Below, piece by piece: positions 24,913-33,124 of a DNA stretch of 64,000 nt. The translations under genes were made by a program, and so were the position numbers. Source of the DNA: Thermopolyspora sp040678635 (lineage in GTDB: Bacteria > Actinomycetota > Actinomycetes > Streptosporangiales > Streptosporangiaceae); assembly GCF_040678635.1 (NCBI RefSeq), contig NZ_JBFATZ010000003.1, forward strand, positions 558,001-622,000, given 5' to 3'. Numbering within the stretch: position 1 is the first letter of the stretch; each line of letters opens with the position of its first letter. The notes beneath the pieces are model-generated. The model had not been told where the DNA came from. It saw only the letters and a program-made list of their open reading frames with translations, and did no database searches.

Positions 24913-24940
24913 CTGGCACTCTACTCCCACCAGCGCTCTA
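24913..24940 (-). promoter_or_regulatory. Possible XRE operator: two imperfect direct repeats
   Basis: On the minus strand TAGAGCGCTGG and TAGAGTGCCAG lie 17 bp apart, 23-50 bp upstream of the 24042-24890 gene. The position and spacing suit an autoregulatory site of the downstream-encoded XRE-ImmA protein. Confidence 0.4.
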
Positions 24941-24989
24941 GTTGACCTCCCTCTCCCGCCCCGACTCGGTGACCGGCCCACGCGACGCG

Positions 24990-27254
24990 TCACTCCGATG
25001 AGCCCGCCAGCCTGTAGAGGGTCTGGCCGGTGTCGTCGGTGCCGCCGTAGTCGGCGGCGTCGACGCGGGTGCCGTTGGCCTCGATCCACTCGGTGACCTC
25101 GTCGCCGCCCCGGTCGGGACCGCCCCGCCCGCCGCCCACGAGCACGTATCGCAGTTCGCCGGAGGCCGCGTACCCCTTGAGCTTCTCGACGGTCATCGCG
25201 GGGTCGCCGCCGGTGAAACCGCCCATGGCGATGACCGGCTCGCCGCCCGTGGCCAGGATGATCGACGAGGCGCTCTGGGCGCTGCCGACGGCCACCAGCC
25301 ACCTGGCGTCGCCCCGGTTGGCCCTGAGATAGGCGATCAACTCGTCGCTCACACCCCCATTGGGGCCGCCGCCGAAGCCGGATCCTCCCGGGCCGCCGGG
25401 AGTCCGCCCCACCGCGTCGCCCACGCCCTGCCCTGGCGCGGCGTCTCCGCCGCTCGGCAGGCGGCGAGGAGAACCACCCATCCGGTCACCGCCGGCAGCC
25501 GGGTCGCCGGGGAAGCCCATGCGGCCCAAACCGCCGCCGCCCGCCGGGCCTGCCGTCGGGTTGGTGCCGTTGACCCCGCCGGACAGCGGCGTCATGGCGT
25601 ACGCGGCCGGGCCGGCGAGTCCCGCGAACACGACCGCGACCAATGTGACCGCCGTCAAGCCCGTCGCGAGCCGGTCGCGCGGCCGTACCAGGATCAGGCC
25701 GATCACCGCCACGACCGTGGCGCCCGCGACCGCCCAGGGCAGCCAGGGCACCCAGTCCGGAGTACGGCGAAGCACCGTGAACGCCCACGCCCCCGTGATC
25801 ACGACGCCCGTCGCGAGGACCCACGTCCAGGCCCGCGACCGGCGGGAGGCCCGCCACGCCAGGAGCCCGCCGATGCCGGTCACCGCGCCGACCGCCGGCG
25901 CCATGGCCGTCGAGTAGTACGGATGGAAGGTACCGGAGGAGAAGCTGAAGATCGCGAAGTGGACTCCGAGCCACCCACCCCACAGCAGCAGCGCCGCCCG
26001 CGTCAGGTCGGTACGCGGCCGTCGCCCGATCAACACCGATCCGGCGACCAGGGCCACCGCGGCGAACGGAAGCAGCCAGGAGATCTGGCCCGCCATGATG
26101 TCGTTGAACAGCCGCCCCGCACCGGCCTCGCCCCCGAAGCCCGCCCCGCCGCCGCCCGGGCCGCCCTGGCCGAACACCCGGCCCAGCCCGTTGTAGCCGA
26201 TCACGAGGTCCCATACCGTGTTGTCCTCGCTCCCGCCGACGTACGGCCTGCCGGACGCGGGCCACAGGTCGACCACGACCATCCACCACCCGCTCGACAC
26301 CACGAGCGCGACCCCGGCCACCAGCAGCCGACCCAGCCGCCGCGCCACCCCGCCAGGCGCCGCGTACAGGTAGACGGAGGCCAGCGCGGGCACCACCAGG
26401 TACGCCTGCAGCATCTTGGTGTTGAACGCGAACCCCACGAGCACGGCGGACGCCACCAGCGTGCGCACCCGGCCGGTCCTGACCGCCTCCCCGCAGCACC
26501 ACGCCGCCGCGACCAGCAGCAGCACCAGGACCGTGTCGGGGTTGTTGTCCCGGTTGATCGCCACGGTGATCGGCGTCAGGGTCATCACGACGGCCGCTAC
26601 CAGCGCCGCCGCGCAGGCCCCGGCCCGATCCAGGACCGGCCCGCCGCGCCATGCGCCGGGCTCGGCCCCGGCGGGCCCCGCGACGCCGCCGGTGAGGGCA
26701 CGCCGTACCGCCGAATAGACCAGACCGACCGCGGCCACCCCCGCGACCGCCTGCGGCAGCAGCATGCTCCACGCGCCGAACCCGAAGATCCGCGCGGACA
26801 GCCCCATCACCCACAGCGCGAACGGCGGCTTGTCCACCGTGATGAACGACCCCGAGTCGATGGCGCCGAAGAAGAACGCCTTCCAGCTCTCCGTGCCCGA
26901 CAGGATCGCGGCGGCGTAGTACTGGTTGGCGTACCCGTTGCCGCCAAGCGCCCAGGTGTAAAGCACGGCCGCCACCGCGAGCACCGCCCACAGCGCCGGT
27001 CGAGCCCAGCGCGGATCCTCCGGCGGGCCGAACAGGAGCCGCCCCGGCCCTCGGCGGCGCGCGGCGTGACGGCCCGCCCTGGCTTCCACGGCCGCCGTCT
27101 CCGGCCCGGTGTCCCGGAACGGCGAGCGCCCGCCCCCGGCGGCCTCGTCCTGATCGCGGTGACCGCCGCGCCGATCGGAGCCACCGGCGCCGACCGGCGC
27201 GACGGCCACGACCGGGATCGGCCCGCAGCCCGCATACGAGTCGCGCGAGTTCAT
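24990..27254 (-). CDS. GT39-type polyprenyl-phosphate-sugar transferase (ArnT/YkcB-like)
   Basis: A 754-residue polytopic membrane glycosyltransferase. After a ~75-residue cytosolic leader, the first periplasmic loop has the family signature NGYANQYYAAAILSGTESW and FITVDKPPFALW; NRDNNPDT follows. About a dozen hydrophobic segments come before a soluble C-terminal part rich in Gly and ending with a Rossmann-like SGELRYVLVGGGRGG. It would move a sugar from polyprenyl phosphate to an extracellular acceptor. The ATG at 27254 overlaps the upstream gene's stop by 4 bp. Confidence 0.87.
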   Translation of the reverse strand: MNSRDSYAGCGPIPVVAVAPVGAGGSDRRGGHRDQDEAAGGGRSPFRDTGPETAAVEARAGRHAARRRGPGRLLFGPPEDPRWARPALWAVLAVAAVLYTWALGGNGYANQYYAAAILSGTESWKAFFFGAIDSGSFITVDKPPFALWVMGLSARIFGFGAWSMLLPQAVAGVAAVGLVYSAVRRALTGGVAGPAGAEPGAWRGGPVLDRAGACAAALVAAVVMTLTPITVAINRDNNPDTVLVLLLVAAAWCCGEAVRTGRVRTLVASAVLVGFAFNTKMLQAYLVVPALASVYLYAAPGGVARRLGRLLVAGVALVVSSGWWMVVVDLWPASGRPYVGGSEDNTVWDLVIGYNGLGRVFGQGGPGGGGAGFGGEAGAGRLFNDIMAGQISWLLPFAAVALVAGSVLIGRRPRTDLTRAALLLWGGWLGVHFAIFSFSSGTFHPYYSTAMAPAVGAVTGIGGLLAWRASRRSRAWTWVLATGVVITGAWAFTVLRRTPDWVPWLPWAVAGATVVAVIGLILVRPRDRLATGLTAVTLVAVVFAGLAGPAAYAMTPLSGGVNGTNPTAGPAGGGGLGRMGFPGDPAAGGDRMGGSPRRLPSGGDAAPGQGVGDAVGRTPGGPGGSGFGGGPNGGVSDELIAYLRANRGDARWLVAVGSAQSASSIILATGGEPVIAMGGFTGGDPAMTVEKLKGYAASGELRYVLVGGGRGGPDRGGDEVTEWIEANGTRVDAADYGGTDDTGQTLYRLAGSSE

Positions 27255-28492
27255 CGGATCGGCCCTCCAGAGCGGCGAGGGTGGAACACCCAAGCACGAA
27301 GCAGAATGAATCTGACCACGGTGGCCACGCCGTTGGCCGCCACGACCGCCACCAGCTCGGTGAGCCGGGAGGCGGTGCCGGGCAGCAGCGCGAGCATCCC
27401 GCTGGTCAGCGCCAACCCGGTGACGAACGCGACAAGCCCCTCGAACTGGTGCCGGACCGCGCCCGCCGCGCCCGTGACGCCGAAGGTGAACCTCCGGTTG
27501 GCGGCGGTGTTGGCGATCGCCGTCACCAGCAGCGCGACCGCGTTCGCGGCGAACGCGGGCAGCCCGCCGCGCAGCAGCCAGAACAGGACCACGTACGCCA
27601 GCGTGCTGATCACGCCGATCCCCGCGAAGCTGAGAAGCTGGCGCGCCAGCCCGCGCGGCTTGCCCTTCGCCCCGCGCGCGGGCACCGGAACGCGGGCCGC
27701 TCCCGACAGCGCGGCCCGAGCCACCCGCCACATCCCCTTGAGATCGTCCAGCGCGGTCCTGACGATGTCCACCCGGCTGTCGGGGTCGTCCACCCAGTCC
27801 ACCGGCACCTCGTGAATGCGCAGGCCGTGACGCTCGGCGAGGAGCAGCAACTCGGTGTCGAAGAACCACTCCTCGTCCTCGACCGCCGGCAGCAACGCCT
27901 GCGCGACCTCGGCGCGTATCGCCTTGAACCCGCACTGGGCGTCGGAGAAACGGGCGCCCAGGGTGCCGCGCAGCAGCAGGTTGTAGACGCGCGAGATGAA
28001 CTCCCGCTTCGGCCCGCGCACCACCGTCGAGCCCTTCGACAGCCGGGTGCCGATCGCCACGTCGCTGTGCCCGGACAGCAGCGGCGCCACCAGCGGCAGG
28101 AACGCCTCCAGGCCCGTGGACAGATCCACGTCCATATACGCCACCACGTCGGCGTCGCTCCGCGACCACACCGCCCGCAACGCCCGCCCCCGCCCCTTGC
28201 GGTCCAGGCGCACCGCGCGCACCTGGGGAAGCGCGCCGGCGAGCCGTCCGGCCACGGCCCAGGTGGCGTCGGTGCTGGCGTTGTCCGCGATGGTGATCCG
28301 GAAGGCGTACGGGAAGGTCGCGGCGAGATAGTCGTACAGCTTGCGCACGCTGTCCGCGAGCACGCGCTCCTCGTTGTGGACGGGCACCACGACCTCGACC
28401 AGCCGCGTACGCGGCGGCGCCTGCGCGAGCCGGGCCGATGACCGGCCGTCCCCTCCCGGGTGGACCCCGGTGAGTTGTTCATCCGCTTTCAT
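27251..28492 (-). CDS. Dolichyl-phosphate-sugar synthase fused to GtrA
   Basis: A 413-residue fusion. Residues about 28-270 are a GT2 polyprenyl-phosphate mannose/glucose synthase (VEVVVPVHNEERVLADSV, metal site AYMDVDLSTGLEAFL, then VPVDWVDDPDSRVD). Residues about 285-405 are a four-helix GtrA flippase-type domain. Together these would charge a lipid carrier with sugar and flip it for the GT39 protein encoded next. The start at ATG 28492 fits the Rossmann strand; GTG 28501 is a close alternative. A two-component system lies 128 bp upstream on the same strand. Confidence 0.88.
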   Translation of the reverse strand: MKADEQLTGVHPGGDGRSSARLAQAPPRTRLVEVVVPVHNEERVLADSVRKLYDYLAATFPYAFRITIADNASTDATWAVAGRLAGALPQVRAVRLDRKGRGRALRAVWSRSDADVVAYMDVDLSTGLEAFLPLVAPLLSGHSDVAIGTRLSKGSTVVRGPKREFISRVYNLLLRGTLGARFSDAQCGFKAIRAEVAQALLPAVEDEEWFFDTELLLLAERHGLRIHEVPVDWVDDPDSRVDIVRTALDDLKGMWRVARAALSGAARVPVPARGAKGKPRGLARQLLSFAGIGVISTLAYVVLFWLLRGGLPAFAANAVALLVTAIANTAANRRFTFGVTGAAGAVRHQFEGLVAFVTGLALTSGMLALLPGTASRLTELVAVVAANGVATVVRFILLRAWVFHPRRSGGPIR

Positions 28493-28620
28493 GCCCGCCA
28501 CGCTCCACGGCCACCGTTGAACGACTCTGAGGCGTTCATGAAGGCCGGATGAGAAAATGCGTCGGCAGGCCGCGTCGAAGCCGGGCTGGGCGCGCCCGTC
28601 GCCTCCGCCGCACAGACCGA

Positions 28621-30009
28621 TCAGAGACGGCCGGGCGTCGCGGAACCGGGCAGACGCACCCGGGCCAGCGTCCCCCCGCCCGGCGCGCCGGCCAGCTCGA
28701 CCGTGCCCCCTGCGTCCCGTACGGCCTGCGCCACGATGGCCAGGCCCAGCCCGGAGCCCGGCATGCCACGCGCCGCCGGGGACCGCCAGAAGCGCTCGAA
28801 CACGTGCGGCAGGTCCTCCTCCGGTATGCCCGGCCCCTGGTCCCGCACGACGAGTTCGGCCGTGCCCGCGTCGGTGGGGGCGAGCCGTACCGTGATCGTG
28901 CCGCCCGGCGGGCCGAACTTGACCGCGTTGTCCAGCAGGTTGACGACCGCGCGTTCCAGCGACGCCTCGTCGGCGTGGACGTACCACTCCCGCAGGTCCG
29001 CCTCGAAGCGCGACCCGCCCCCGCGCAGCCGTACCCGCCCGAGCGCCGCCTCGACCACGTCGTGCAGCCCGACCACCTCCGCGGCGCCGGCCGCCCGCAC
29101 CGGGCGGGACAGTTGCAGCAGGTCACCCACGAGGTCGGACAACTCGGCGAGCTGGGCCTTCACGTTGACCAGCAGCCGATGCCCCGCGCCGGGCGCCAGC
29201 TCCCTGCCGGTGGCCGCGCTGCGCAACAGCAGATCCACGTTGGTACGCATGCTGGTGAGCGGGGTGCGCAACTCGTGCCCGGCGTCGGCGATGAGCCGCT
29301 GCTGACGCTCCCGCGCGGCGGCCAGCGCGGCCGTCATCGCGTTGAACGAGCGGCTCAGCCGGGCGATCTCATCCTCGCCCTCGACCGGAATCCTGACCCG
29401 CAGGTCCTCGGTCTGCGCGATGTGCTCCGCGGCGGCGGTGAGGTTCTCGACCGGCCGGAGCGTGGTACGGGCGATCACCGTCCCCGCCGTCGCGGCCACG
29501 GCGACGCCGAGGGTGGCCACGCCCGCGAGCAGGATCGCGATGACCCGCAGCGTGTCGGTCACGTCGCCGTACCCGCGCCACTCGCTGACGGCCAGCCCGG
29601 CCCCCACATTCCGGGTCATCACCCGAACGGACTCCCCGTCCTCGGTCACCCCGTCCCGGATCACGAGCGACCCCGGCGTACGGGCGACCTCGGTGTCCAC
29701 CTCGGTCACCCGCACCCCGGCCCGCCCGGCACGGCACGGCGTCCCGTCCGCCTTGACGAACTGGACGGGCCTGGCGAAGTCACGCGACCACTCGTCCGGC
29801 GGCGGCGGACGCCCGCAGGTCTCCACGATGGGGGCGGTGTCCAGGTCCTTCGGCGGCCCCGAGTGCCGCAGCGACGCGTCGACCTGCCGCATGAGCTGGC
29901 CCTGGACGATGAACCAGCACCCCAGGGCCGCCGCCGCGATCGCGACCGCTACGGTGACCGCGATCACCGCCGTGAGCCGCGGCCGCAGGGCCCGCCGCGC
30001 CCCGCTCAT
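28621..30009 (-). CDS. Sensor histidine kinase (MprB-like)
   Basis: A 462-residue kinase with transmembrane helices at about 12-36 and 153-178, a ~115-residue extracytoplasmic sensor containing four Cys-poor loops, and a HAMP domain (TTLRPVENLTAAAEHIA). The phospho-acceptor His245 lies in ADAGHELRTPL, followed by N, G1 and G2 boxes (NLLDNAVKFG, DQGPGIP, GSGLGLAIV). Its start overlaps the response regulator stop by 4 bp. It probably senses envelope state and controls the downstream glycan genes. Confidence 0.93.
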   Translation of the reverse strand: MSGARRALRPRLTAVIAVTVAVAIAAAALGCWFIVQGQLMRQVDASLRHSGPPKDLDTAPIVETCGRPPPPDEWSRDFARPVQFVKADGTPCRAGRAGVRVTEVDTEVARTPGSLVIRDGVTEDGESVRVMTRNVGAGLAVSEWRGYGDVTDTLRVIAILLAGVATLGVAVAATAGTVIARTTLRPVENLTAAAEHIAQTEDLRVRIPVEGEDEIARLSRSFNAMTAALAAARERQQRLIADAGHELRTPLTSMRTNVDLLLRSAATGRELAPGAGHRLLVNVKAQLAELSDLVGDLLQLSRPVRAAGAAEVVGLHDVVEAALGRVRLRGGGSRFEADLREWYVHADEASLERAVVNLLDNAVKFGPPGGTITVRLAPTDAGTAELVVRDQGPGIPEEDLPHVFERFWRSPAARGMPGSGLGLAIVAQAVRDAGGTVELAGAPGGGTLARVRLPGSATPGRL

Positions 30010-30710
30010 CGCGGCGCGTTCCGCAACACGTAGCCGACGCCGCGCACGGTGTGGATCAGCCGTGGCTCGCCGCCCGCCTCGGTCTTGCGCCGCAGGTACA
30101 TCACGTACACGTCGAGCGAGTTCGACGACGGCTCGAAGTCGAACCCCCACACCTCGCCGAGGATCTGCTCGCGGGTCAGCACCTGGCGCGGATGCGCGAG
30201 CAGCAACTCCAGCAACAGGTACTCGGTGCGGGTCAGTTCCAGGACCCGATCGCCCCGGACGACCTCGCGGGTGGCGGTGTCCATGCGCAGATCGCCGTAC
30301 GCCAGCACGCCGTCGTCGGCTGGGACGCTCAGCGCCCCCCTGCGCAGCAGCGCCCGCACCCGGGCCAGCAGTTCGTCCAGCTCGAACGGTTTGACCAGGT
30401 AGTCGTCCGCCCCCGCGTCGAGCCCCGACACCCGGTCGCCGACCGCGTCCCGGGCGGTCAGCATGAGCACCGGCACCTGATCACCCCCCGCCCGCAACCG
30501 GCGGCACGCGGTCAGCCCGTCCAGCCGCGGCATCATCACGTCGAGCAGCACCGCGCCGTACGTCCCCCGCGCGAGCAGTTCCAGCGCCTCCGCACCATCC
30601 CCGGCGAGATCCACCCGGTAGCCCTCGAACTCCAGACTGCTCCGCAACGCCTCACGCAACGCCGGCTCATCGTCCACCACCAGCAGCCTGGCCGCCGCAC
30701 CGTCGCCCAT
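30006..30710 (-). CDS. OmpR-family response regulator
   Basis: A 234-residue regulator. The receiver has acidic residues VVDDE, phospho-acceptor Asp57 (VLLDVMMP), and LTARDA / LVKPFELDELLAR. The C-terminal winged helix contains ELTRTEYLLLELLLAHP and TVRGVGYVLR. First gene of the four-gene set regulator-kinase-GT2/GtrA-GT39. A direct repeat just upstream is a probable autoregulatory site. Confidence 0.95.
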   Translation of the reverse strand: MGDGAAARLLVVDDEPALREALRSSLEFEGYRVDLAGDGAEALELLARGTYGAVLLDVMMPRLDGLTACRRLRAGGDQVPVLMLTARDAVGDRVSGLDAGADDYLVKPFELDELLARVRALLRRGALSVPADDGVLAYGDLRMDTATREVVRGDRVLELTRTEYLLLELLLAHPRQVLTREQILGEVWGFDFEPSSNSLDVYVMYLRRKTEAGGEPRLIHTVRGVGYVLRNAPR

Positions 30711-30732
30711 TCCCCCAGGCTAGGGTCCGCAC

Positions 30733-30749
30733 ATGAGAACTCGATGAGA
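30733..30749 (-). promoter_or_regulatory. Direct repeat, likely response-regulator box
   Basis: TCTCAT occurs twice on the minus strand with 11-bp periodicity (TCTCATCGAGTTCTCAT), 23-39 bp upstream of the regulator start. One-helical-turn direct repeats are typical OmpR-family sites. Confidence 0.55.
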
Positions 30750-30802
30750 GCCCGCGGATGGCCACTCCCGCGTTCGGCGTCGCCCCGACGATACGGTGGC
30801 CG

Positions 30803-32098
30803 CTATTCGCCGGTACGGCGACGGCGGGCGCGGCGCGGGTATGCCTTGGCGGTCTCGGCGAGGCGTACCGCGTGGTCGGCCTGTTTGCGCCAGTGGCCGT
30901 AGGCGTCGCCGCGCTGGGCGAGGCGGTCGAGGTGGCGCATGGTGTCGAGGGGGATGAAGGCGGGGTCGGCGTCGCGCCATGGGGTGCCGGGGAGGGGCAT
31001 GAAGGTGTGGGTGTGGATGCGGGCGCCGAGGTCGGTGAGGTCGGCGGCGAGGCGGAGGGAGGACTGGAGGTCCTCCTCGGTTTCGCCGGGCATGCCGAAG
31101 ATGAAGTCGACGTTGGGGCGGAAGCCGTGTTCGACGGCGATGCGGACGGCGTCGCGTACGGGCTGGACGCCGTGGCCGCGGCCGGCGGCGGCGAGCACGC
31201 GGTCGGAGCCGGACTGGGCGCCGATGATCACGTTGTCGTTGGCGACGTAGCGTTTGAGCAGGCGCATCGCCTCGGGGGTGACGTGCTCGGGTCGGATCTC
31301 GGAGGGGAAGCTGCCGAAGAAGACGCGGCCGTTCGGGGGGAGTTCGGCGCGGACGGTGGCGAGGAGCTCCTCGACCGCGTCGAGGGACGGGTCGGGGCCG
31401 GGTGAGCCGTACGACAGGCAGGTGGGGGTGATGAAGCGGACGTCGCGCAGGCCGTGGTCGGCCATGAGGCGCACGTGCTCGCGGACGCTCGCCGGGGAGC
31501 GGTGGCGGAATCTGCCGCCGAACATGAAGGGGGTCTGGCAGAAGCGGCAGGTGTAGCGGCAGCCGCGGGTGATCTCGATGGGGCCGAAGTGGCGGCGGCG
31601 GCCGGGGAAGGACGGGAAGGCGTCCAGCGGGAGCTGCGGGGCCGGTGGGGTGCGCAGGGCGACGCCGTCGGCGTCGCGCAGGGCCAGGCCGGGGACCGAG
31701 GTGAGCGGGGTGTCGTCGCGGAGGGCGGTGACGAGGGAGACGATCGTGGACTCGCCCTCGCCGATCGCGGCCAGGTCCCAGCCGGAGTCGAGGATGTGCT
31801 GGGGTTCGGCGGTGGCGTGGACGCCGCCGGCGATGTGCAGGACGTGGTCGCCGTCGGCGATCCGGCGGACGGCGGCCAGTTCGGCGGCCATCGCGTCGGC
31901 GTCCGGGGAGTAGAACGACCACAGCACGAGCACGCGGTCGGCGTCGCTCGCGGCGATGTGGGCGGCGGTCTCCTCGGGGGTGCCGCCGAGGAGCGTCTCG
32001 CAGTCCACGGCGGCGGTGTCGAGGGCGGCGAGCAGCGCGTGTACGCCGTACGTCACGGCCTTGCGATAGCGGACCACCACGGTCACGTCCGATGCCAC
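30803..32098 (-). CDS. B12-binding-domain radical SAM protein
   Basis: A 431-residue protein. Residues 1-130 resemble a B12-binding Rossmann domain (VLVLWSFYSPDADAMAAEL, HIAGGVHATAEP), though the cobalt-ligating DxHxxG is not evident. The radical SAM barrel follows with the CRYTCRFCQ [4Fe-4S] motif (CxxxCxxC) and GMPGETEED. It resembles the MJ_1487-like family of uncharacterised radical SAM enzymes. Start GTG 32098 lies 32 bp from the divergent aminotransferase start, so both transcripts must have almost no leader. Confidence 0.85.
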   Translation of the reverse strand: MASDVTVVVRYRKAVTYGVHALLAALDTAAVDCETLLGGTPEETAAHIAASDADRVLVLWSFYSPDADAMAAELAAVRRIADGDHVLHIAGGVHATAEPQHILDSGWDLAAIGEGESTIVSLVTALRDDTPLTSVPGLALRDADGVALRTPPAPQLPLDAFPSFPGRRRHFGPIEITRGCRYTCRFCQTPFMFGGRFRHRSPASVREHVRLMADHGLRDVRFITPTCLSYGSPGPDPSLDAVEELLATVRAELPPNGRVFFGSFPSEIRPEHVTPEAMRLLKRYVANDNVIIGAQSGSDRVLAAAGRGHGVQPVRDAVRIAVEHGFRPNVDFIFGMPGETEEDLQSSLRLAADLTDLGARIHTHTFMPLPGTPWRDADPAFIPLDTMRHLDRLAQRGDAYGHWRKQADHAVRLAETAKAYPRRARRRRTGE

Positions 32099-32130
32099 AC
32101 ACGGAAGGGTAGTGGGCGGGCGGGCATGCC

Positions 32131-32964
32131 ATGATGCGGGTTATGGCGGTGGAATCGGGTGAAGTGGGCGGTTTGCCGGTTGAGGTGGCGATGGTCGGTA
32201 CGGCTCCCGCCACCGCGGAGGAGCTGTTGCGGCCGGCGCTGGTCAACTACGGGCACTACACGACGATGCAGGCCAGGGGCGGGCGGGTGCGGGGGCTCGC
32301 GCATCATCTCGATCGGCTGGACGGGGCGAATCGGGAGCTGTTCGGCACGGGCATCGACCGGGAGCTGGTGTGCGACCGGCTGCGGTGGGCGTTGGATCGG
32401 GTCGCGCCCGAGGTGACGGTGCGGATCACGGTGTTCGATCGCGGCGGTTCGGCGACGGCGGGGGTGGGGGTCGCGCCGGAGGTGCTCGTGACGACATCCA
32501 CACCGATATATCCGGATTTTTCGCCTATGCGGGTGCGCTCGGCCGTCCATCAGCGGGTGCTCCCCCACCTCAAGCACATGGGGACGCTCGGGCTCATGCA
32601 CGAGCGGCGGATGGCCCGCCGCGACGGCTTCGACGACGTGCTCTTCACCGACGCGGGCGGACGGGTGTCGGAGGGCTCGATCTGGAACGTCGGCTTCTTC
32701 GACGGCGAGCGGATCATCTGGCCCGACGCGCCGATGCTCACCGGGATCACCATGCGCCTGCTCGGCGAGGCGCTCGACGGCCGCTGCGAGTTCCGGGAGA
32801 TCCGGCTGGGGGATCTGCCGGAGTTGCGGTCGGCGTTCGCGGTCAACTCGATCACGCCGGGCCGTCCGATCGCCTCGATCGACGACGTGCGTTTCGCGGT
32901 GGATTCGGATCTGATTGCACTTTTATCCGAAACGTACGATTCGGTTCCCTGGGATCGTCCCTGA
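32131..32964 (+). CDS. Class IV PLP aminotransferase
   Basis: A 277-residue fold-type IV protein of the branched-chain aminotransferase/ADC-lyase family. HYTTMQARGGRVRGLAHHLDRL matches the N-terminal substrate loop. A Lys near HLKHMGTLGLMHERR is placed as the PLP-binding lysine, and DGFDDVLFTDAGGRVSEGSIWNVGF and NSITPGRPI are typical. The start ATG 32131 has no good ribosome-binding site; ATG 32134 and 32143 are alternatives. Substrate is not predictable. Confidence 0.85.
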   Translation: MMRVMAVESGEVGGLPVEVAMVGTAPATAEELLRPALVNYGHYTTMQARGGRVRGLAHHLDRLDGANRELFGTGIDRELVCDRLRWALDRVAPEVTVRITVFDRGGSATAGVGVAPEVLVTTSTPIYPDFSPMRVRSAVHQRVLPHLKHMGTLGLMHERRMARRDGFDDVLFTDAGGRVSEGSIWNVGFFDGERIIWPDAPMLTGITMRLLGEALDGRCEFREIRLGDLPELRSAFAVNSITPGRPIASIDDVRFAVDSDLIALLSETYDSVPWDRP

Positions 32965-33053
32965 CGTCTCCGGCGCACCGGTCGGCTCGTACCAGTCGGC
33001 TCGTAGCAGTCGGCGCGGTGCGGGCGCAACCCTCTTAAGCAATTGGTACTGAT

Positions 33054-33106
33054 GGGGACAATTTCCACTCATGTGGTGAAACATGCGTGCTTTGACAATT
33101 GTCCCC
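33054..33106 (+). promoter_or_regulatory. Widely spaced perfect inverted repeat upstream of the NlpC/P60 gene
   Basis: GGGGACAATT (33054-33063) and AATTGTCCCC (33097-33106) are perfect complements separated by 33 nt. The second arm overlaps a TTGACA hexamer and ends 8 bases before the ribosome-binding site of the gene at 33125. It may be a repressor site pair or a leader hairpin; it does not look like a ydaO (c-di-AMP) riboswitch. Confidence 0.5.
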
Positions 33107-33124
33107 GTCCCTCGGAGCTCGTTC

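Noticed and set aside
33054..33106. ydaO-type c-di-AMP riboswitch before the NlpC/P60 gene
   Set aside because: Only one simple inverted repeat is seen; the conserved core segments are not recognisable.
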